This document shows, in pieces, positions 45,857 through 55,444 of a stretch of 64,000 bases of DNA; the stretch's first letter is position 1, and every line of letters starts with the position of its first letter. Location of the stretch: the NCBI RefSeq assembly GCF_000069225.1, contig NC_010407.1:2480001-2544000 (forward strand). The letters run 5' to 3'. The DNA comes from Clavibacter sepedonicus (GTDB taxonomy: Bacteria; Actinomycetota; Actinomycetes; Actinomycetales; Microbacteriaceae). The position numbers were made by a program, and so were the translations under genes. Under the pieces are notes generated by a model that saw only the letters and a program-made list of their open reading frames with translations, made no database searches and was not told where the DNA came from.

Positions 45857-46318
45857 CTACTTCGCCTCGTACGCGCGGATCTCGTCGACCTTGTCGTTCG
45901 ACGGGCTCGACGTGTCGAACTCGTACGTCAGCCACTCGCGCACGTTCCGCCGCGCGAGCTCGAGCCCGACGACGCGCTGCCCCATGCAGAGCACCTGCGC
46001 GTCGTTGGAGAGCACGCTCCGCTCCACCGAGAAGCCGTCGTGCGCGGTGACGGCGCGGACGCCGGCGACCTTGTTCGCCGCGATCGCCATGCCGAGGCCC
46101 GTGCCGCAGATCAGCACGGCCCGGTCAGCCTCGCCGCGCGCGACCATCTCGGCCGCCGTGGTCGCGACGGTGGGGTAGGCGGTGTGGCCGTCGGCGTCGA
46201 CGCCCACGTCCACCACCGAGGCGACCAGGCCGCTCGCCTCGAGGTCGGCCTTGATCGCCTCCTTGTGGTCGTAGCCCGCGTCGTCCGCGCCGACGACGAT
46301 GCGCCATGTCCTGGTCAT
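45857..46318 (-). CDS. eryI: RpiB/LacAB-family tetrose/pentose-phosphate isomerase
   Basis: A 153-residue sugar-phosphate isomerase. Substrate loop [10 protein letters not shown] (about residues 11-20; ribose-phosphate RpiB proteins have DHAGYELK), active-site Cys71 in [21 protein letters not shown], and phosphate ligands in [14 protein letters not shown] are visible. In tetritol pathways this homologue (EryI) makes D-erythrose 4-phosphate. The ATG at 46318 follows AGGAGG. The order kinase, RpiB-like, TIM-like, regulator suggests one operon. Confidence 0.82.
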   Translation of the reverse strand: MTRTWRIVVGADDAGYDHKEAIKADLEASGLVASVVDVGVDADGHTAYPTVATTAAEMVARGEADRAVLICGTGLGMAIAANKVAGVRAVTAHDGFSVERSVLSNDAQVLCMGQRVVGLELARRNVREWLTYEFDTSSPSNDKVDEIRAYEAK

Positions 46319-46368
46319 CCGGTCCTCCTGTGGGTGCTGGTGGTCGTGCTGATGGGTGCCGGTGGATC

Positions 46369-48105
46369 TCACCGGTCGGCGATGGTGCGGCCGACGGCCG
46401 CGGCGATGAGCGCGAGCGACACGGCTCCCGGGTCCGCCGTGCCGACCGAGCGCTCGCCATGCGACCGGGCGCGCCCGATGCCGGGCTTCATGGCGGCGGT
46501 CGCGTCGGCGGCCTCCTGCGCGGCGTCGCTGGCGGAGGCCCAGGCGTCGTCGAGCGGGCTGCCGGATCCGACCCGCTCGGCGAGCGCCTCGGCGAACGGC
46601 ACGAGCGCGTCCACCATCGTCTTGTCGGCGAGCGCGGCTTTGCCGTGGCCGATGACGGCATCACGGGCGTCGCCGACGCCCCGGGCGACCGCGTCGGCGG
46701 TGACGGGATCCGCGTCTGCGTCGTCGAGCGCGTCGCCGACCGCCTGCAGGATGAGCCCCCACAGCGCGCCCGACGTGCCGCCGCCCTTGTCGGACCAGGC
46801 GTCGCCCGCGAGCCGGAGGACGGTGCGGGCGCCGGCGCCCTGCGCGACGGCCGCGGTCGCGCGCTCCGAGGCGGCGCGGGATCCGCGCAGCATCCCGATG
46901 CCGTGGTCCCCGTCGCCCGCGACCGCGTCGAGGCGGCCCAGCTCGTCAGCGTGCTCCGCGACGACCGCGTGCACGGCGTCCAGCGCCGCGGCGATGCGCG
47001 CGGCGGCCTGCCGGGACGCGTCGGTCGCGTCGGGGATGGCGGCGTCGACCTCGTCGTCCTCGCGCGCGTCGACCGGCTGGAGCGCGGATCCGTCGAACGC
47101 GCCGCTGCGGAAGGCCGGGGTGTCGGCGGGCGCCGTCCACAGCCGCTCCAGCTCCTCGTCGAGCCAGAACAGCGTGAGGGATGCGCCCGCCATGTCGAAG
47201 CTGGTGCAGAACTCGCCGACCTGCGGATCCACGAGGGTGACGCCCGCCTCCTCGAGCAGGTCCGCGACGCGCGTGAACACGACGAAGAGCTCCTCGGCCT
47301 TCACGGATCCGAGGCCGTTGAGCACGGGCACGACGCGCGCGCCGCGCACCTCGACCCCGTCGGGCACCTCGGCGTCGGCGAGCAGCTGCGTCACGAACAG
47401 CTCGGCCAGGCCGTCGGCGGTCGGGATGTCGGTCTCGTCGATGCCGGGCTCGCCGTGGATCCCGAGCCCGATCGCCATGCGCCCCTCCGGCACCGAGAAC
47501 AGCGGCTCGTCCGCGCCCGGCAGCGTGCAGCCCGTGAAGGCGACGCCCATCGAGCGGGTGCGCGCGTTCGCGAGGCGGGCCACGCGCTCGGTGTCGTCGA
47601 GGTCGTAGCCCGCGGCGGATGCGGCGCCGGCTGCCTTGAACACGGTGAGATCGCCCGCGATGCCGCGGCGCTTCGCCTGCTCGTCGGGCGACGCGCTGAA
47701 GATGTCGTCCGTCACGACGACCGTGCGGCAGTCGATCCCGTCGCCGCGCACACGCTCCTGCGCGTCGTCGAAGTGCAGCACGTCGCCGGCGTAGTTGCCG
47801 TAGAGGAGGAGGGCGCCCCGGCCCTGCTCGCTCGAGCGGATCACCGACTCGACCTGGTGCGCCGACGGCGACGCGAAGAGGTTGCCCATCGCCGCGCCGT
47901 GCGCGAGCCCGGGGCCGACGAGCCCGCCGAATGCGGGGTAGTGGCCGGAGCCGCCGCCGATGACGACCGCGACCTCGGGCTCAGCCGAGCGGGTGGAGCG
48001 GGAGACCCCGCCGTGCACGCGCCGGACCCACCGGCCGTTGGCGCGGACGAAGCCCGCCGTCATGTCGTCGGCGAAGTCCGCGGGGTCGTTCCAGAGCCGG
48101 GTCAT
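46369..48105 (-). CDS. lerK: DhaK-DhaL fused ketose kinase (erythrulose kinase type)
   Basis: A 578-residue ATP-dependent kinase. The DhaK domain (about 1-335) has [18 protein letters not shown] and the substrate-binding histidine His217 in GLGIHGEPG, which forms a covalent hemiaminal with the ketose. The DhaL ATP domain (about 375-575) has [20 protein letters not shown] and a C-terminal [12 protein letters not shown]. With the TIM-like and RpiB-like neighbours it most probably phosphorylates L-erythrulose; dihydroxyacetone kinase is the alternative. AGGAGG lies about 9 nt before the ATG at 48105, which is preferred to an ATG 18 nt upstream. It is the first gene of the operon. Confidence 0.87.
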   Translation of the reverse strand: MTRLWNDPADFADDMTAGFVRANGRWVRRVHGGVSRSTRSAEPEVAVVIGGGSGHYPAFGGLVGPGLAHGAAMGNLFASPSAHQVESVIRSSEQGRGALLLYGNYAGDVLHFDDAQERVRGDGIDCRTVVVTDDIFSASPDEQAKRRGIAGDLTVFKAAGAASAAGYDLDDTERVARLANARTRSMGVAFTGCTLPGADEPLFSVPEGRMAIGLGIHGEPGIDETDIPTADGLAELFVTQLLADAEVPDGVEVRGARVVPVLNGLGSVKAEELFVVFTRVADLLEEAGVTLVDPQVGEFCTSFDMAGASLTLFWLDEELERLWTAPADTPAFRSGAFDGSALQPVDAREDDEVDAAIPDATDASRQAAARIAAALDAVHAVVAEHADELGRLDAVAGDGDHGIGMLRGSRAASERATAAVAQGAGARTVLRLAGDAWSDKGGGTSGALWGLILQAVGDALDDADADPVTADAVARGVGDARDAVIGHGKAALADKTMVDALVPFAEALAERVGSGSPLDDAWASASDAAQEAADATAAMKPGIGRARSHGERSVGTADPGAVSLALIAAAVGRTIADR

Positions 48106-48138
48106 CCGTGGTGTCCTCCTCATCGAGCACGTGAGGAG

Positions 48139-48159
48139 ATCCTATAGGATATTGGATCC
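48139..48159 (-). promoter_or_regulatory. operator/promoter of the tetrulose operon
   Basis: A perfect 12-bp palindrome ATCCTATAGGAT (48139-48150) overlaps a second inverted repeat AGGAT-N5-ATCCT (48145-48159). A TATCCT -10-like hexamer on the minus strand lies within it. The AT-rich palindrome stands out from its surroundings and is a likely GntR operator. Confidence 0.55.
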
Positions 48160-48192
48160 TCCCACCATGGTCAGAGGTCGCCCGGACACGAC

Positions 48193-48235
48193 GGAGCCCG
48201 GGCCGACGCGGGGGTCGCGCGTCGTCCCGGGCTCC
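48193..48235. terminator. long GC-rich hairpin
   Basis: Arms 48193-48210 and 48218-48235 (GGAGCCCGGG, one mismatch, CGACGCG and complement) leave a 7-nt loop. It lies in the 318-bp non-coding gap between the UTRA-GntR gene and the kinase gene and should stop transcription of the former. Confidence 0.65.
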
Positions 48236-48423
48236 TCCCGCGGCGGCTTTCGGGCCCGCTTCGGGTGCGTCACCGTCGCCACGACCCACGGGGGATGGGG
48301 TGGCGACGGATCGCTTCGGGTATGTGCGGGTACACGATCCTCGTGATGACGGTATTGAGGATCACGCCATCGTGCCGGATCCGGCCCGACCCCTTGACCT
48401 CTCCGTGCCCGAACGGCTAGGTG
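48236..48423. other. rest of non-coding gap with further inverted repeats
   Basis: No convincing gene is seen. CCGTCGCCAC (48273-48282) pairs perfectly with 48300-48309. Beyond it GATCCTC and GAGGATC flank GTGATGACGGTATT near 48338-48365. The function of these structures is unknown; they may be terminators or the relics of a lost element. Confidence 0.5.
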
Positions 48424-49185
48424 CTACCGGTCGACGAGCGTGATCTCGAACGAGTAGAGGTCCGGGCGGTAGCAGTGCTGGCCGTACTCCACGGCGCGGC
48501 CCGAGCTGTCGAACGCCGTGCGCGACATGGTGAGCACGGCGCCTCCGCGCGGCAGGTCGAGCAGTCGCGCCTCGGATGCGGTGGCCGCGCGGGCGCCGAT
48601 GCGCTGCTTGGCGACCCGCATGATCACGCCGCGTCCGCGCAGCAGCTGGTAGAGCCCGTGGGTGGCGAGCTCGTCCGGATCCAGGTCGACGAACGGCTCG
48701 GGCAGCACGTTGTCGAGGATCGCGAGCGGCACGCCGTCGGCCGTGCGGAGCCGGGTGAGGTGGAGCACGGGGCTGCCGACCGCGACGCCGAGCGCCTCCG
48801 CGACCTTCTCGTCGGCCTCGCCGCGCGACGACGACAGCATCGTGGTGGCGGGTGCCTGGCCCTGCCGCTCGAGGTCCTCGTAGAGGCTCGTGAGCTCGAC
48901 GTTGCGCGTGACCCGGCCGTGCACGACCTGCGTGCCGATGCCGCGGCGGCGCACGAGCAGACCCTTGTCGACGAGGTCCTGGATGGCCCGGCGGATGGTC
49001 GGGCGCGAGAGGCCGAGCCGGTTGCCGAGCGCGATCTCGTTCTCGAGCCGCGCGCCCGCTGGCAGCGTGCCGTCGTGGATCGCCGTCTCCAGCAGGTTGG
49101 CCACCTGGTAGTAGAGGGGCACCGGGCCCGAGCGGTCGAGCGCGAGGAACAGGTCGGGGGGCAGGATCTGCTCCGGTTGCGTCAC
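48424..49185 (-). CDS. GntR-family (HutC/UTRA domain) regulator
   Basis: A 253-residue regulator with a GTG start and GAGGGAG 8 nt upstream. The winged helix is VPLYYQVANLLETAIHDGTLPAGARLENEIALGNRLGLSRPTIRRAIQDLVDKGLLVRRRGIGTQV (about residues 20-90). The UTRA effector domain has VGSPVLHLTRLRTADGVPLAILDNVLP and ending YRPDLYSFEITLVDR, typical of regulators of sugar-phosphate sensing. It is downstream of the sugar ABC ATPase gene (53 nt gap) and probably controls the import genes. Confidence 0.9.
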   Translation of the reverse strand: MTQPEQILPPDLFLALDRSGPVPLYYQVANLLETAIHDGTLPAGARLENEIALGNRLGLSRPTIRRAIQDLVDKGLLVRRRGIGTQVVHGRVTRNVELTSLYEDLERQGQAPATTMLSSSRGEADEKVAEALGVAVGSPVLHLTRLRTADGVPLAILDNVLPEPFVDLDPDELATHGLYQLLRGRGVIMRVAKQRIGARAATASEARLLDLPRGGAVLTMSRTAFDSSGRAVEYGQHCYRPDLYSFEITLVDR

Positions 49186-49238
49186 GTCGATCGCTCCCTC
49201 GTAGGTCAGGTCAACGCCTCATCCTGGCATGCGGCGGT

Positions 49239-50162
49239 TCAGCGGTCCGCCGCCGCCCGGCCCCCGTCCGGGCCCGGGTCGCGCGCGAGCTCGTGCGCCA
49301 GCGAGTCGAGCTCGGCGCCGCCGGCCATGAGGCTCGTCAGCTCGCCGAGCGTGATCTCGTCCTTCTCGAAGGTGCCGAGGCTGGATCCGCGGTTGAGCAG
49401 CAGGAACCGGTCGCCCACCGGGAACGCGTGGTGCGGGTTGTGCGTGATGAAGACCACGCCGAGGCCGCGGTCGCGCGAGCGCGCGATGTACCGCAGCACG
49501 ACGCCGGACTGCTTGACGCCGAGGGCCGCGGTCGGCTCGTCGAGGATCAGCACGCGGGCGCCGAAGTGCACCGCGCGGGCGATCGCGACGCACTGGCGCT
49601 CGCCGCCGGACAGGGTGCCGATGGGCTGGTCGACGTCGCGGAGGTCGATGCCCATCTGCGCGAGCTGCTCGTGCGTGACGGCCTTCATGGCCTTCACGTC
49701 GAGCCGGCGGAACGGGCCCTTGCCCTTCGTGATCTCGGAGCCGAGGAAGAAGTTCCGCCACACCGGCATGAGCGGCACGACCGCGAGGTCCTGGTAGACG
49801 GTCGCGATGCCCGCCTGCAGCGCGGCGCGCGGGGATCCGAGCGTCACCGGCTCGCCGTCGAGGAGCATCGTGCCCTCGCTCGGGGCGTGCACGCCCGCGA
49901 GCATCTTGATGAAGGTCGACTTGCCTGCGCCGTTGTCGCCCAGCACGCACGTGACCTGGCCGGCCGCGACCACGGTCGAGACGCCCGTGAGCGCGTTGAC
50001 GGCCCCGTAGCTCTTCCCGATGTCGCGGACCTCGAGGATGGTCGTCCCGACGGGCGGCAGCGGGGGAGTGGGGCGCCCGCCGGCCTCCTCGGCCGCTCCG
50101 GGGATCGCGCCGGCGAGGGGCTCGGACGCGGCGCTCGCGCTGGGGCTGGTCTCGGCGGTCAT
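49239..50162 (-). CDS. sugar ABC transporter ATP-binding protein (CUT2, single domain)
   Basis: A 307-residue ATPase. Walker A is [10 protein letters not shown] (about residues 70-79), Q-loop [11 protein letters not shown], signature [14 protein letters not shown], Walker [14 protein letters not shown]-loop [14 protein letters not shown]. It has one ABC domain, as in FrcA/XylG-like short proteins, not the fused pair of RbsA. An Ala/Pro-rich N-terminal extension of about 38 residues precedes it. The ATG overlaps the permease stop (ATGA). It would power the permease encoded upstream. Confidence 0.92.
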   Translation of the reverse strand: MTAETSPSASAASEPLAGAIPGAAEEAGGRPTPPLPPVGTTILEVRDIGKSYGAVNALTGVSTVVAAGQVTCVLGDNGAGKSTFIKMLAGVHAPSEGTMLLDGEPVTLGSPRAALQAGIATVYQDLAVVPLMPVWRNFFLGSEITKGKGPFRRLDVKAMKAVTHEQLAQMGIDLRDVDQPIGTLSGGERQCVAIARAVHFGARVLILDEPTAALGVKQSGVVLRYIARSRDRGLGVVFITHNPHHAFPVGDRFLLLNRGSSLGTFEKDEITLGELTSLMAGGAELDSLAHELARDPGPDGGRAAADR

Positions 50163-51202
50163 CGTCCGCCTCCCGCCCGCGTCCGCACCAGGTTGTTCAG
50201 CAGCACGGCGGCCAGCAGCATGACGCCGAGGATCGTGCGCAGCCAGTTCGTGTCCCACTGGGCGAAGGTGATGCCCTGGAAGACCATGCCGTAGATGAGC
50301 GCGCCGAGCGCCGCGCCGATGGCCGAGCCGAAGCCGCCCGTGAGCAGGCACCCGCCGACGACCGCGCAGATGATGTAGATGAACTCCTGCCCGACGCCCG
50401 TGTTCGCCTGCACGGTGGAGGTGCGGAACAGCGAGATCATGCCGACGAGCCACGCGGCGCCCGCGGTGCCCATGAAGAGCCCGATCTTGGTCTTGAGCAC
50501 CGGCACGCCCACCTGGCGGGCGGACTCCTTGGCGCCGCCGACCGCGAAGATCCAGTTGCCGGCGCGGGTGCGCAGCAGGATCCAGGTGGCGACCGCCGCG
50601 ACGAGGAACCACCAGAGCACCGAGACGTAGAAGTTCCCGCCGCCGATCCCGAGCGACGAGCCGAAGATCGGTTGGATCGCGTCGTACGACGGCACCTTCG
50701 TCATGCCCTGGATGGCGACCTGGCCCGTGATGAGCTTCGTGACCGCGAGGTCGACGCCCGCGAGCGCGAAGAACGTGCCGAGCGTCACGATGAAGCTCGG
50801 CAGGCCCGTCTTCATCACCAGGAAGCCGTTGAGCGCGCCGATCGCGAGGGCCGCCGCGAGCGAGACGAGCACCGCGACCCAGATGCTGAGCCCGTAGTGC
50901 GACGTGAGGATGCCGACCACGAGGGCGGAGAAGCCCGTCATGACGCCGGCGGAGAGGTCGAACTCGCCGCCGATCATGAGCATCGCGACGGCGACCGCCA
51001 TGATCCCGAAGGTCGATGCCGACTCGAGCCACACGCCCGCGCCGGCGAGGGTGAGGAACTGCGGCGTGTAGAGGGAGAAGAACACCAGCACGGCGAGGGC
51101 GGCCACGAGGGCGCCGATCTCCGGCCGGGCGAGGATCTTGCGGATCGGCCTGTCCTCGAGGCGCGGCCTCGTGGCGATCGTCACGATGTCCGTGGTGGTC
51201 AA
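50159..51202 (-). CDS. sugar ABC transporter permease (CUT2, RbsC/FrcC type)
   Basis: A 347-residue membrane protein with about ten hydrophobic segments. [26 protein letters not shown] and [28 protein letters not shown] are typical of the BPD_transp_2 family, as is VGGNxxAA-like [15 protein letters not shown]. It starts with TTG at 51202 after AAGGAG. A binding-protein gene normally lies just upstream in such operons; here only 92 bp with a hairpin remain before IS element B. The cargo is likely a tetritol or tetrulose, given the neighbouring catabolic genes. Confidence 0.9.
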   Translation of the reverse strand: MTTTDIVTIATRPRLEDRPIRKILARPEIGALVAALAVLVFFSLYTPQFLTLAGAGVWLESASTFGIMAVAVAMLMIGGEFDLSAGVMTGFSALVVGILTSHYGLSIWVAVLVSLAAALAIGALNGFLVMKTGLPSFIVTLGTFFALAGVDLAVTKLITGQVAIQGMTKVPSYDAIQPIFGSSLGIGGGNFYVSVLWWFLVAAVATWILLRTRAGNWIFAVGGAKESARQVGVPVLKTKIGLFMGTAGAAWLVGMISLFRTSTVQANTGVGQEFIYIICAVVGGCLLTGGFGSAIGAALGALIYGMVFQGITFAQWDTNWLRTILGVMLLAAVLLNNLVRTRAGGGR

Positions 51203-51254
51203 CGCGGGCTCCTTCGGTGGGCGTCGGGCGGTGCGGTGCGGTGGGAGAGAGGGC

Positions 51255-51283
51255 GGGCCGGGCGCGACGGGTGCGCCCGGCCC
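51255..51283 (-). terminator. intercistronic hairpin upstream of the permease
   Basis: A perfect 11-bp stem (51255-51265 with 51273-51283, GGGCCGGGCGC) and a 7-nt loop. Such hairpins often stand between a highly expressed binding-protein gene and its permease gene, so this may be a remnant of the lost gene's 3' side. Confidence 0.55.
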
Positions 51284-51303
51284 GGCCGCCTAGCTGTACT
51301 GGG

Positions 51304-52266
51304 TCATGACGTTGGTGACACTCGGGCCGCGGGCGTGAGCCCGTGGCTTGAGTGGATTCGTTCAGTGTTGTAGTGCTCGATGAAGGGGTCAAGCGCGTCG
51401 GCGCGGTGTTGGTTGCCGGTGAAGGGTTGCCGGTAGGCCCACTCGGTCGCGAGGGTCCGGTTGAAGCGCTCGACCTTGCCGTTCTGCCAGGGGCAGTGCG
51501 GGCGGATGAACTTCTGCCGCGCGCCCAGGTCCTGGACGGCGTTCTTGAACACGGTCGAGTGCCGGTAGGCGAACGCGTTGTCCGTGATGACCCGCTCGAT
51601 CCGGGTGATCCCATGCCCGGCGAAGTACGCCGCTGCGCGGGTCAGGAACCCGGCCGCGGTCGCGCCTTTCTCATCGGGATGGATCTCCGCGTAGGCGAGA
51701 CGGGTGTGGTCATCGACCGCGGCATGGACGTAATCGAACCCGATCCCGCGGCCGCGGACCTGCTCGCTGCGCCCGTGGACCCGCCAGCCGCCTCCGTCCG
51801 GGATCCTCCCGAGCTTCTTCACGTCCACGTGGATCAGATCACCCGGATGCTCGTGCTCATACCGGTGCGCCGTTGACCGGGATGCCCGGATCACGGCCCC
51901 GGTGACGGGGTCCAACCATGCCAACGGCGGCGCCCCGTGCCGGCGCAGGATGCGGGAGATCGTACGGGATGGAACACCTGTCACCGGCGCCAGCCGCGCA
52001 GGACCCGCCCGCAACTGGGCCCGCGCTTCCAGCACGGCCCGTTCCCGCTCCGGGCTCGTTCGCCTCGGTACTGACCGGGGCCGCGATGACCGATCCGTCA
52101 GCCCTCGCAGCCCCTCGGCACGGAACCGGTTCACCCATCGATGCGCGCACTGCCGCGACACCCCCAGCTCCCGCGCGACGTGCGCGACCGGCCGACGATC
52201 CTCCACCACCCGCCGCACGAGGAGAACCCTCCCGTGAACCGTCAGACGAGCATTACCGTGGGACAT
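51304..52266 (-). CDS. IS481-family DDE transposase (copy B)
   Basis: A 320-residue transposase with the same HTH and DDE motifs as copy A, from which it differs at three residues: His for Arg in YFAGHGITR, Val for Ala in RHSTVFK, and Gly for Ser in FTGNQHR. No disruption is seen, so it may be active. The near identity implies recent spread or gene conversion. Confidence 0.97.
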   Translation of the reverse strand: MSHGNARLTVHGRVLLVRRVVEDRRPVAHVARELGVSRQCAHRWVNRFRAEGLRGLTDRSSRPRSVPRRTSPERERAVLEARAQLRAGPARLAPVTGVPSRTISRILRRHGAPPLAWLDPVTGAVIRASRSTAHRYEHEHPGDLIHVDVKKLGRIPDGGGWRVHGRSEQVRGRGIGFDYVHAAVDDHTRLAYAEIHPDEKGATAAGFLTRAAAYFAGHGITRIERVITDNAFAYRHSTVFKNAVQDLGARQKFIRPHCPWQNGKVERFNRTLATEWAYRQPFTGNQHRADALDPFIEHYNTERIHSSHGLTPAARVSPTS

Positions 52267-52267
52267 C

Positions 52268-52320
52268 GAGGCCTCCTGGCGATGGTTGAACTGAACAGCT
52301 CCATCAAGCCAGGAGGCCTC
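52268..52320 (-). promoter_or_regulatory. RBS-sequestering hairpin of copy B
   Basis: The 13-bp inverted repeat described for copy A is fully conserved here (52268-52280 and 52308-52320). Confidence 0.75.
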
Positions 52321-52363
52321 TTCACACGCCCCGAAGTGTCACCAACGTCATGGCCGAGTACAG

Positions 52364-53974
52364 CTAGGAGGGGACGCGGGCGGGGGCGTCCGCCCGGTCG
52401 GACGCCGGGTCGCCGGCGGGCGCGGGATCGGTCGTGGAATCGGGCGCGGGCGCGGACGCCGCGCTCCCCCGACGGGCCTTCGGCAGCACGCGCGCAAGGT
52501 CGAGCACCCCGCGTACGTCGCGGCGCACGGCCGGGACGAGCGCGACGGCGAGCGCGTACAGCACCGCGGTCGTGCCGACGCCCGCGAGGAGCTGCAGCGC
52601 GTCGGATCCGGTGTCGACCATCGCGAGCAGCGCGCCCGTCACGACGCTCACCGATCCCACGACGCCGATGATCCGGAGGGCGCCCATGTAGAGCCGGCGC
52701 GTCGGGATCGGGGCCTTGCGCGAGAGCCACCACAGCGAGATCGGCCAGCAGATGGCGGGGGCCGCGGCGTACCCGGCGGCGATGCCGACGATGCCGAAGG
52801 AGGATCCGATGAGGATGCAGCTGATCTTGATCACGGCGCTCAGCAGCGAGAAGCGGAAGAGGTCGCCCGTGAGGCCGCGCGACACGTAGACCCAGTAGCC
52901 GACGAAGGCGAGAGTGTCGAAGATCCCGGCGATGGCGAGGAGGCGGAGGATCGGCGCGACGCTGTCCCACTGCGGCCCGAGGAACACCGCCGTGATCGGC
53001 ACGGCCGTCGCGGCGACGAGGCCGAGGCCCGCGCCGAGCGTGTAGCCGAGGGCGAGCTGGCCGCGCGCGACGTAGTCGGCGAAGCGGCGCTGCTCGTCGG
53101 CGAGGCGCGAGAGCACGGGGATCGCGACCGTGGTGAGGGGGCTGCGGATCTGCGCGAGCGGCGTCATCAGGAGCTGGAACGCGCGGTTGTAGATGCCGAG
53201 CGAGCCGGCGCCGAAGCGGAGGCCGACGAGGAACGTGTCGATGTTGTTGCTGACGTAGCCGACCATCTGGCTGGAGACCATGTTCCAGCCGAACCGCAGG
53301 AGCGGGCCCATGGGCTCGCCGCGGCGCGGGAGGCGCGGGATCCACCGGGCGAAGCCGACCGCGAGCCCCAGCAGCACGAGCGTCTGCGTGAGCTGCTGCG
53401 CGACGAGCGCCCAGTACCCCCAGCCGAGGAGCGCGCCGCCGACGGCGACGAGGAGCGCGACCGCGGGCGCCGTGACGTCGGCCGTCGCGAGCGCGCGGAA
53501 GCGGAGGCTCCGGGTGAGGCTCGCGCGGTACTGGGTGGCGAGGCCGTTGAAGACGAAGGTGAGGCTGAGGGCGTGCGCGATGGGGATCAGCTCGTCGTGG
53601 CCGAAGACCGCCGCGAGTGGCCAGGCGGCGCAGAAGACGAGCGCGGCGAGCACGAGGCCGATGCCCGCGTTGATCCACCAGAGGTTGTCGCGCTGCGTGC
53701 GGCTGAGGTCGCGCGCCTGGATGGCCGCGTTGGAGAGGCCGAAGTCGCGGAAGATCTCGCCGACGCCGATGATCGCGAGCACCATCGCGAGCAGGCCGTA
53801 GTCGGTGGGCGTGAGGAGCCGGGCGAGGACGACGACGGACGCGACCTGGATGAGGATCCGGATCAGCTGCGCGCCGATCGTGACGATCGCGCCCCGGGCC
53901 GCGCGGGCGCCGAGGCCCTGCGTGGCGGCGGGAGGCGTCTCGGGAGCGGGGGCGGACGCGGGCGAGGCGGGCAC
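52364..53974 (-). CDS. polysaccharide flippase (Wzx/MATE-like, lipopolysaccharide exporter family)
   Basis: A 536-residue membrane protein with about 12-14 helices, starting GLGARAARGAIVTIGAQLIRILIQVASVVVLARLLTPTDYGLLAM, characteristic of the MOP-superfamily polysaccharide flippases (WzxC group). It would flip lipid-linked repeat units for exopolysaccharide. The C-terminus is Ala/Pro/Asp rich. The TAG stop is in the right-hand CTAG of IS element B. The first possible start in this frame is GTG 53974 without a ribosome-binding site; a better ATG with GGAG at 54072 lies in another frame, so the N-terminus may be frameshifted. It belongs with the downstream glycosyltransferases. Confidence 0.85.
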   Translation of the reverse strand: MPASPASAPAPETPPAATQGLGARAARGAIVTIGAQLIRILIQVASVVVLARLLTPTDYGLLAMVLAIIGVGEIFRDFGLSNAAIQARDLSRTQRDNLWWINAGIGLVLAALVFCAAWPLAAVFGHDELIPIAHALSLTFVFNGLATQYRASLTRSLRFRALATADVTAPAVALLVAVGGALLGWGYWALVAQQLTQTLVLLGLAVGFARWIPRLPRRGEPMGPLLRFGWNMVSSQMVGYVSNNIDTFLVGLRFGAGSLGIYNRAFQLLMTPLAQIRSPLTTVAIPVLSRLADEQRRFADYVARGQLALGYTLGAGLGLVAATAVPITAVFLGPQWDSVAPILRLLAIAGIFDTLAFVGYWVYVSRGLTGDLFRFSLLSAVIKISCILIGSSFGIVGIAAGYAAAPAICWPISLWWLSRKAPIPTRRLYMGALRIIGVVGSVSVVTGALLAMVDTGSDALQLLAGVGTTAVLYALAVALVPAVRRDVRGVLDLARVLPKARRGSAASAPAPDSTTDPAPAGDPASDRADAPARVPS

Positions 53975-54236
53975 GCGGCCGGGGCAGCAGCGCGGGAGGC
54001 GGCTGCGTCCGCCGCGGGATCGGCGGCGGGGGCGGGCGCGGAGGAGGGGTCGCCGGGCAGGGCGGGATGCATGGGGCTCCGTCGTCGGGTCGAGGAGGGG
54101 GTGGCGATCGGGTCGGCCGCGGGTGACGGCCGGATCACCGCGAGCTCGGGTGTCGGCGGGACCGCCGGGTACGCGGGCCCTGTCCGATGCTAACCGCGCG
54201 GTGGCGGGGATCCAGCCCCAGAACGGGTGGGGAGGC

Positions 54237-55286
54237 TCAGCCCCGCTCGACCCCGCGGCGGATCCGCAGCGCGCGCCGGTACGCGGACGCGTGCTGGGCG
54301 CCGGCCCGGTCCCAGTCGCGCGCCCGGAGGTCCGGCGCCGTCGCGCGCGCGCCCGTCTGCACGGCCTCGGTCGCGCGCAGCAGCTCGTCGGGGGTCAGAT
54401 CGCCGTCGAAGAGGTGGATCCAGCCCGGGCCGACCTCCTCGGCGAGCGCGCGGTTCACGGCGTTGTCGGGCACGAGCACCGGCCGGTCGAGGGAGAGGGC
54501 CGCGAGCGCACCGCCGGAGTTGTGCATGAAGCGGTACGGCAGCACGACGAGCTCGGACGAGGTGACGATGTCGACGAGCTCCGCGTCGGACTGGAAGCGC
54601 AGGTCGAGGCGGATCCGGTCGTCGCCCGCGGCGAGCGCGCGGATCGTGCCGGCCAGCTCCTCGGAGGAGGGATTGCCGCCGATGCGCAGGGAGAGATCGG
54701 CGCCCGCGTCGCCGGCGCCGCGGAACGCTGCGACGAGCTGCTCGACGCCCTTGTACCGGCGGACGAGGCCGACGTAGCCGAGGCGGCCGGGCTCCGCGTC
54801 GGCGCGCGGCTCGTCCCGGAACCAGTCGCGGTAGTGGCCGTGCAGGATCGTGACGTGAGGCTGGTCGGCGGGGATCTCCGTGATCGGGTTCACGCGCACC
54901 CGCAGCGTCGTCATCCGCTCCATGAGCGCGAGCAGCAGCGACTCGCGGCGGCTGATGCCCTGCGGCCGCTCGAGGTTGTGCACGGTGCGGACGATGGGGA
55001 TCCGCCGGAGCGTCAGCTTCGCGAGGAGGGCGACCGTGAGCGCCTGGCGCACGGCCTTCTTCAGCGGGCTGTGCCCGTCGACGAGGATCTCGGGCCAGTG
55101 CACGTGGAAGACGTCGTAGCGGCCGAGGAGCGCGGTGCGCCAGCTGAAGTGCAGCGGGCGGACGCCGGGGGTGGCGGCGAGCGCGCGGCCGAGCATCACG
55201 ATGTACGGGTTCGTCGTGGGGCGCGGCGCCTGCGACGACTGGAGGACGACGAGGTCGCGGCCGGGTGGACGGGCGGGGACGGACAT
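54237..55286 (-). CDS. glycosyltransferase (GT-B fold)
   Basis: A 349-residue glycosyltransferase. The N-terminal half has LQSSQAPRPTTNPYIVMLGRALAAT and YDVFHVHWPE, the C-terminal half has LGYVGLVRRYKGVEQLVAAF, LSLRIGG and the donor-binding FMHNSGGALAALSLDRPVLVPD. The pattern suits family GT4 or the mannosyltransferase-like GumI group. It is likely to add a sugar to a lipid-linked exopolysaccharide unit at the cytoplasmic face. It diverges from the two-domain glycosyltransferase gene across a 158-bp gap in which a TAGACT/TAGTCT pair (55353-55359) could serve both directions. Confidence 0.85.
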   Translation of the reverse strand: MSVPARPPGRDLVVLQSSQAPRPTTNPYIVMLGRALAATPGVRPLHFSWRTALLGRYDVFHVHWPEILVDGHSPLKKAVRQALTVALLAKLTLRRIPIVRTVHNLERPQGISRRESLLLALMERMTTLRVRVNPITEIPADQPHVTILHGHYRDWFRDEPRADAEPGRLGYVGLVRRYKGVEQLVAAFRGAGDAGADLSLRIGGNPSSEELAGTIRALAAGDDRIRLDLRFQSDAELVDIVTSSELVVLPYRFMHNSGGALAALSLDRPVLVPDNAVNRALAEEVGPGWIHLFDGDLTPDELLRATEAVQTGARATAPDLRARDWDRAGAQHASAYRRALRIRRGVERG

Positions 55287-55444
55287 GGCGCTCCTGGCGG
55301 ATGACCGGCGGCGGGTCGTCGGGTGCGCCCTCGGGGTCATCGGTCGAGGAAATAGACTATGCCACCACCCGCCCACCCGAGGGCGGACCCCGAGGGCCGC
55401 TCCGCAGGCGAGGCCCCGCCGCACGCCCGACCGATGGGACCCGC

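Larger units (their letters stand above)
51295..52362 (-). mobile_element. IS481-family insertion sequence, copy B (1068 bp, IS1121-like)
   Basis: Same length, ends and orientation as element A at 2633-3700, with few base differences (for example G for A at the eighth base). The flanking hexamers are CCTAGC (51289-51294) on the left and GCTAGG (52363-52368) on the right. They share CTAG but are not direct repeats, unlike the flanks of the other two IS481 elements here. This suggests that the present flanks were brought together by recombination between IS copies. Confidence 0.95.
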
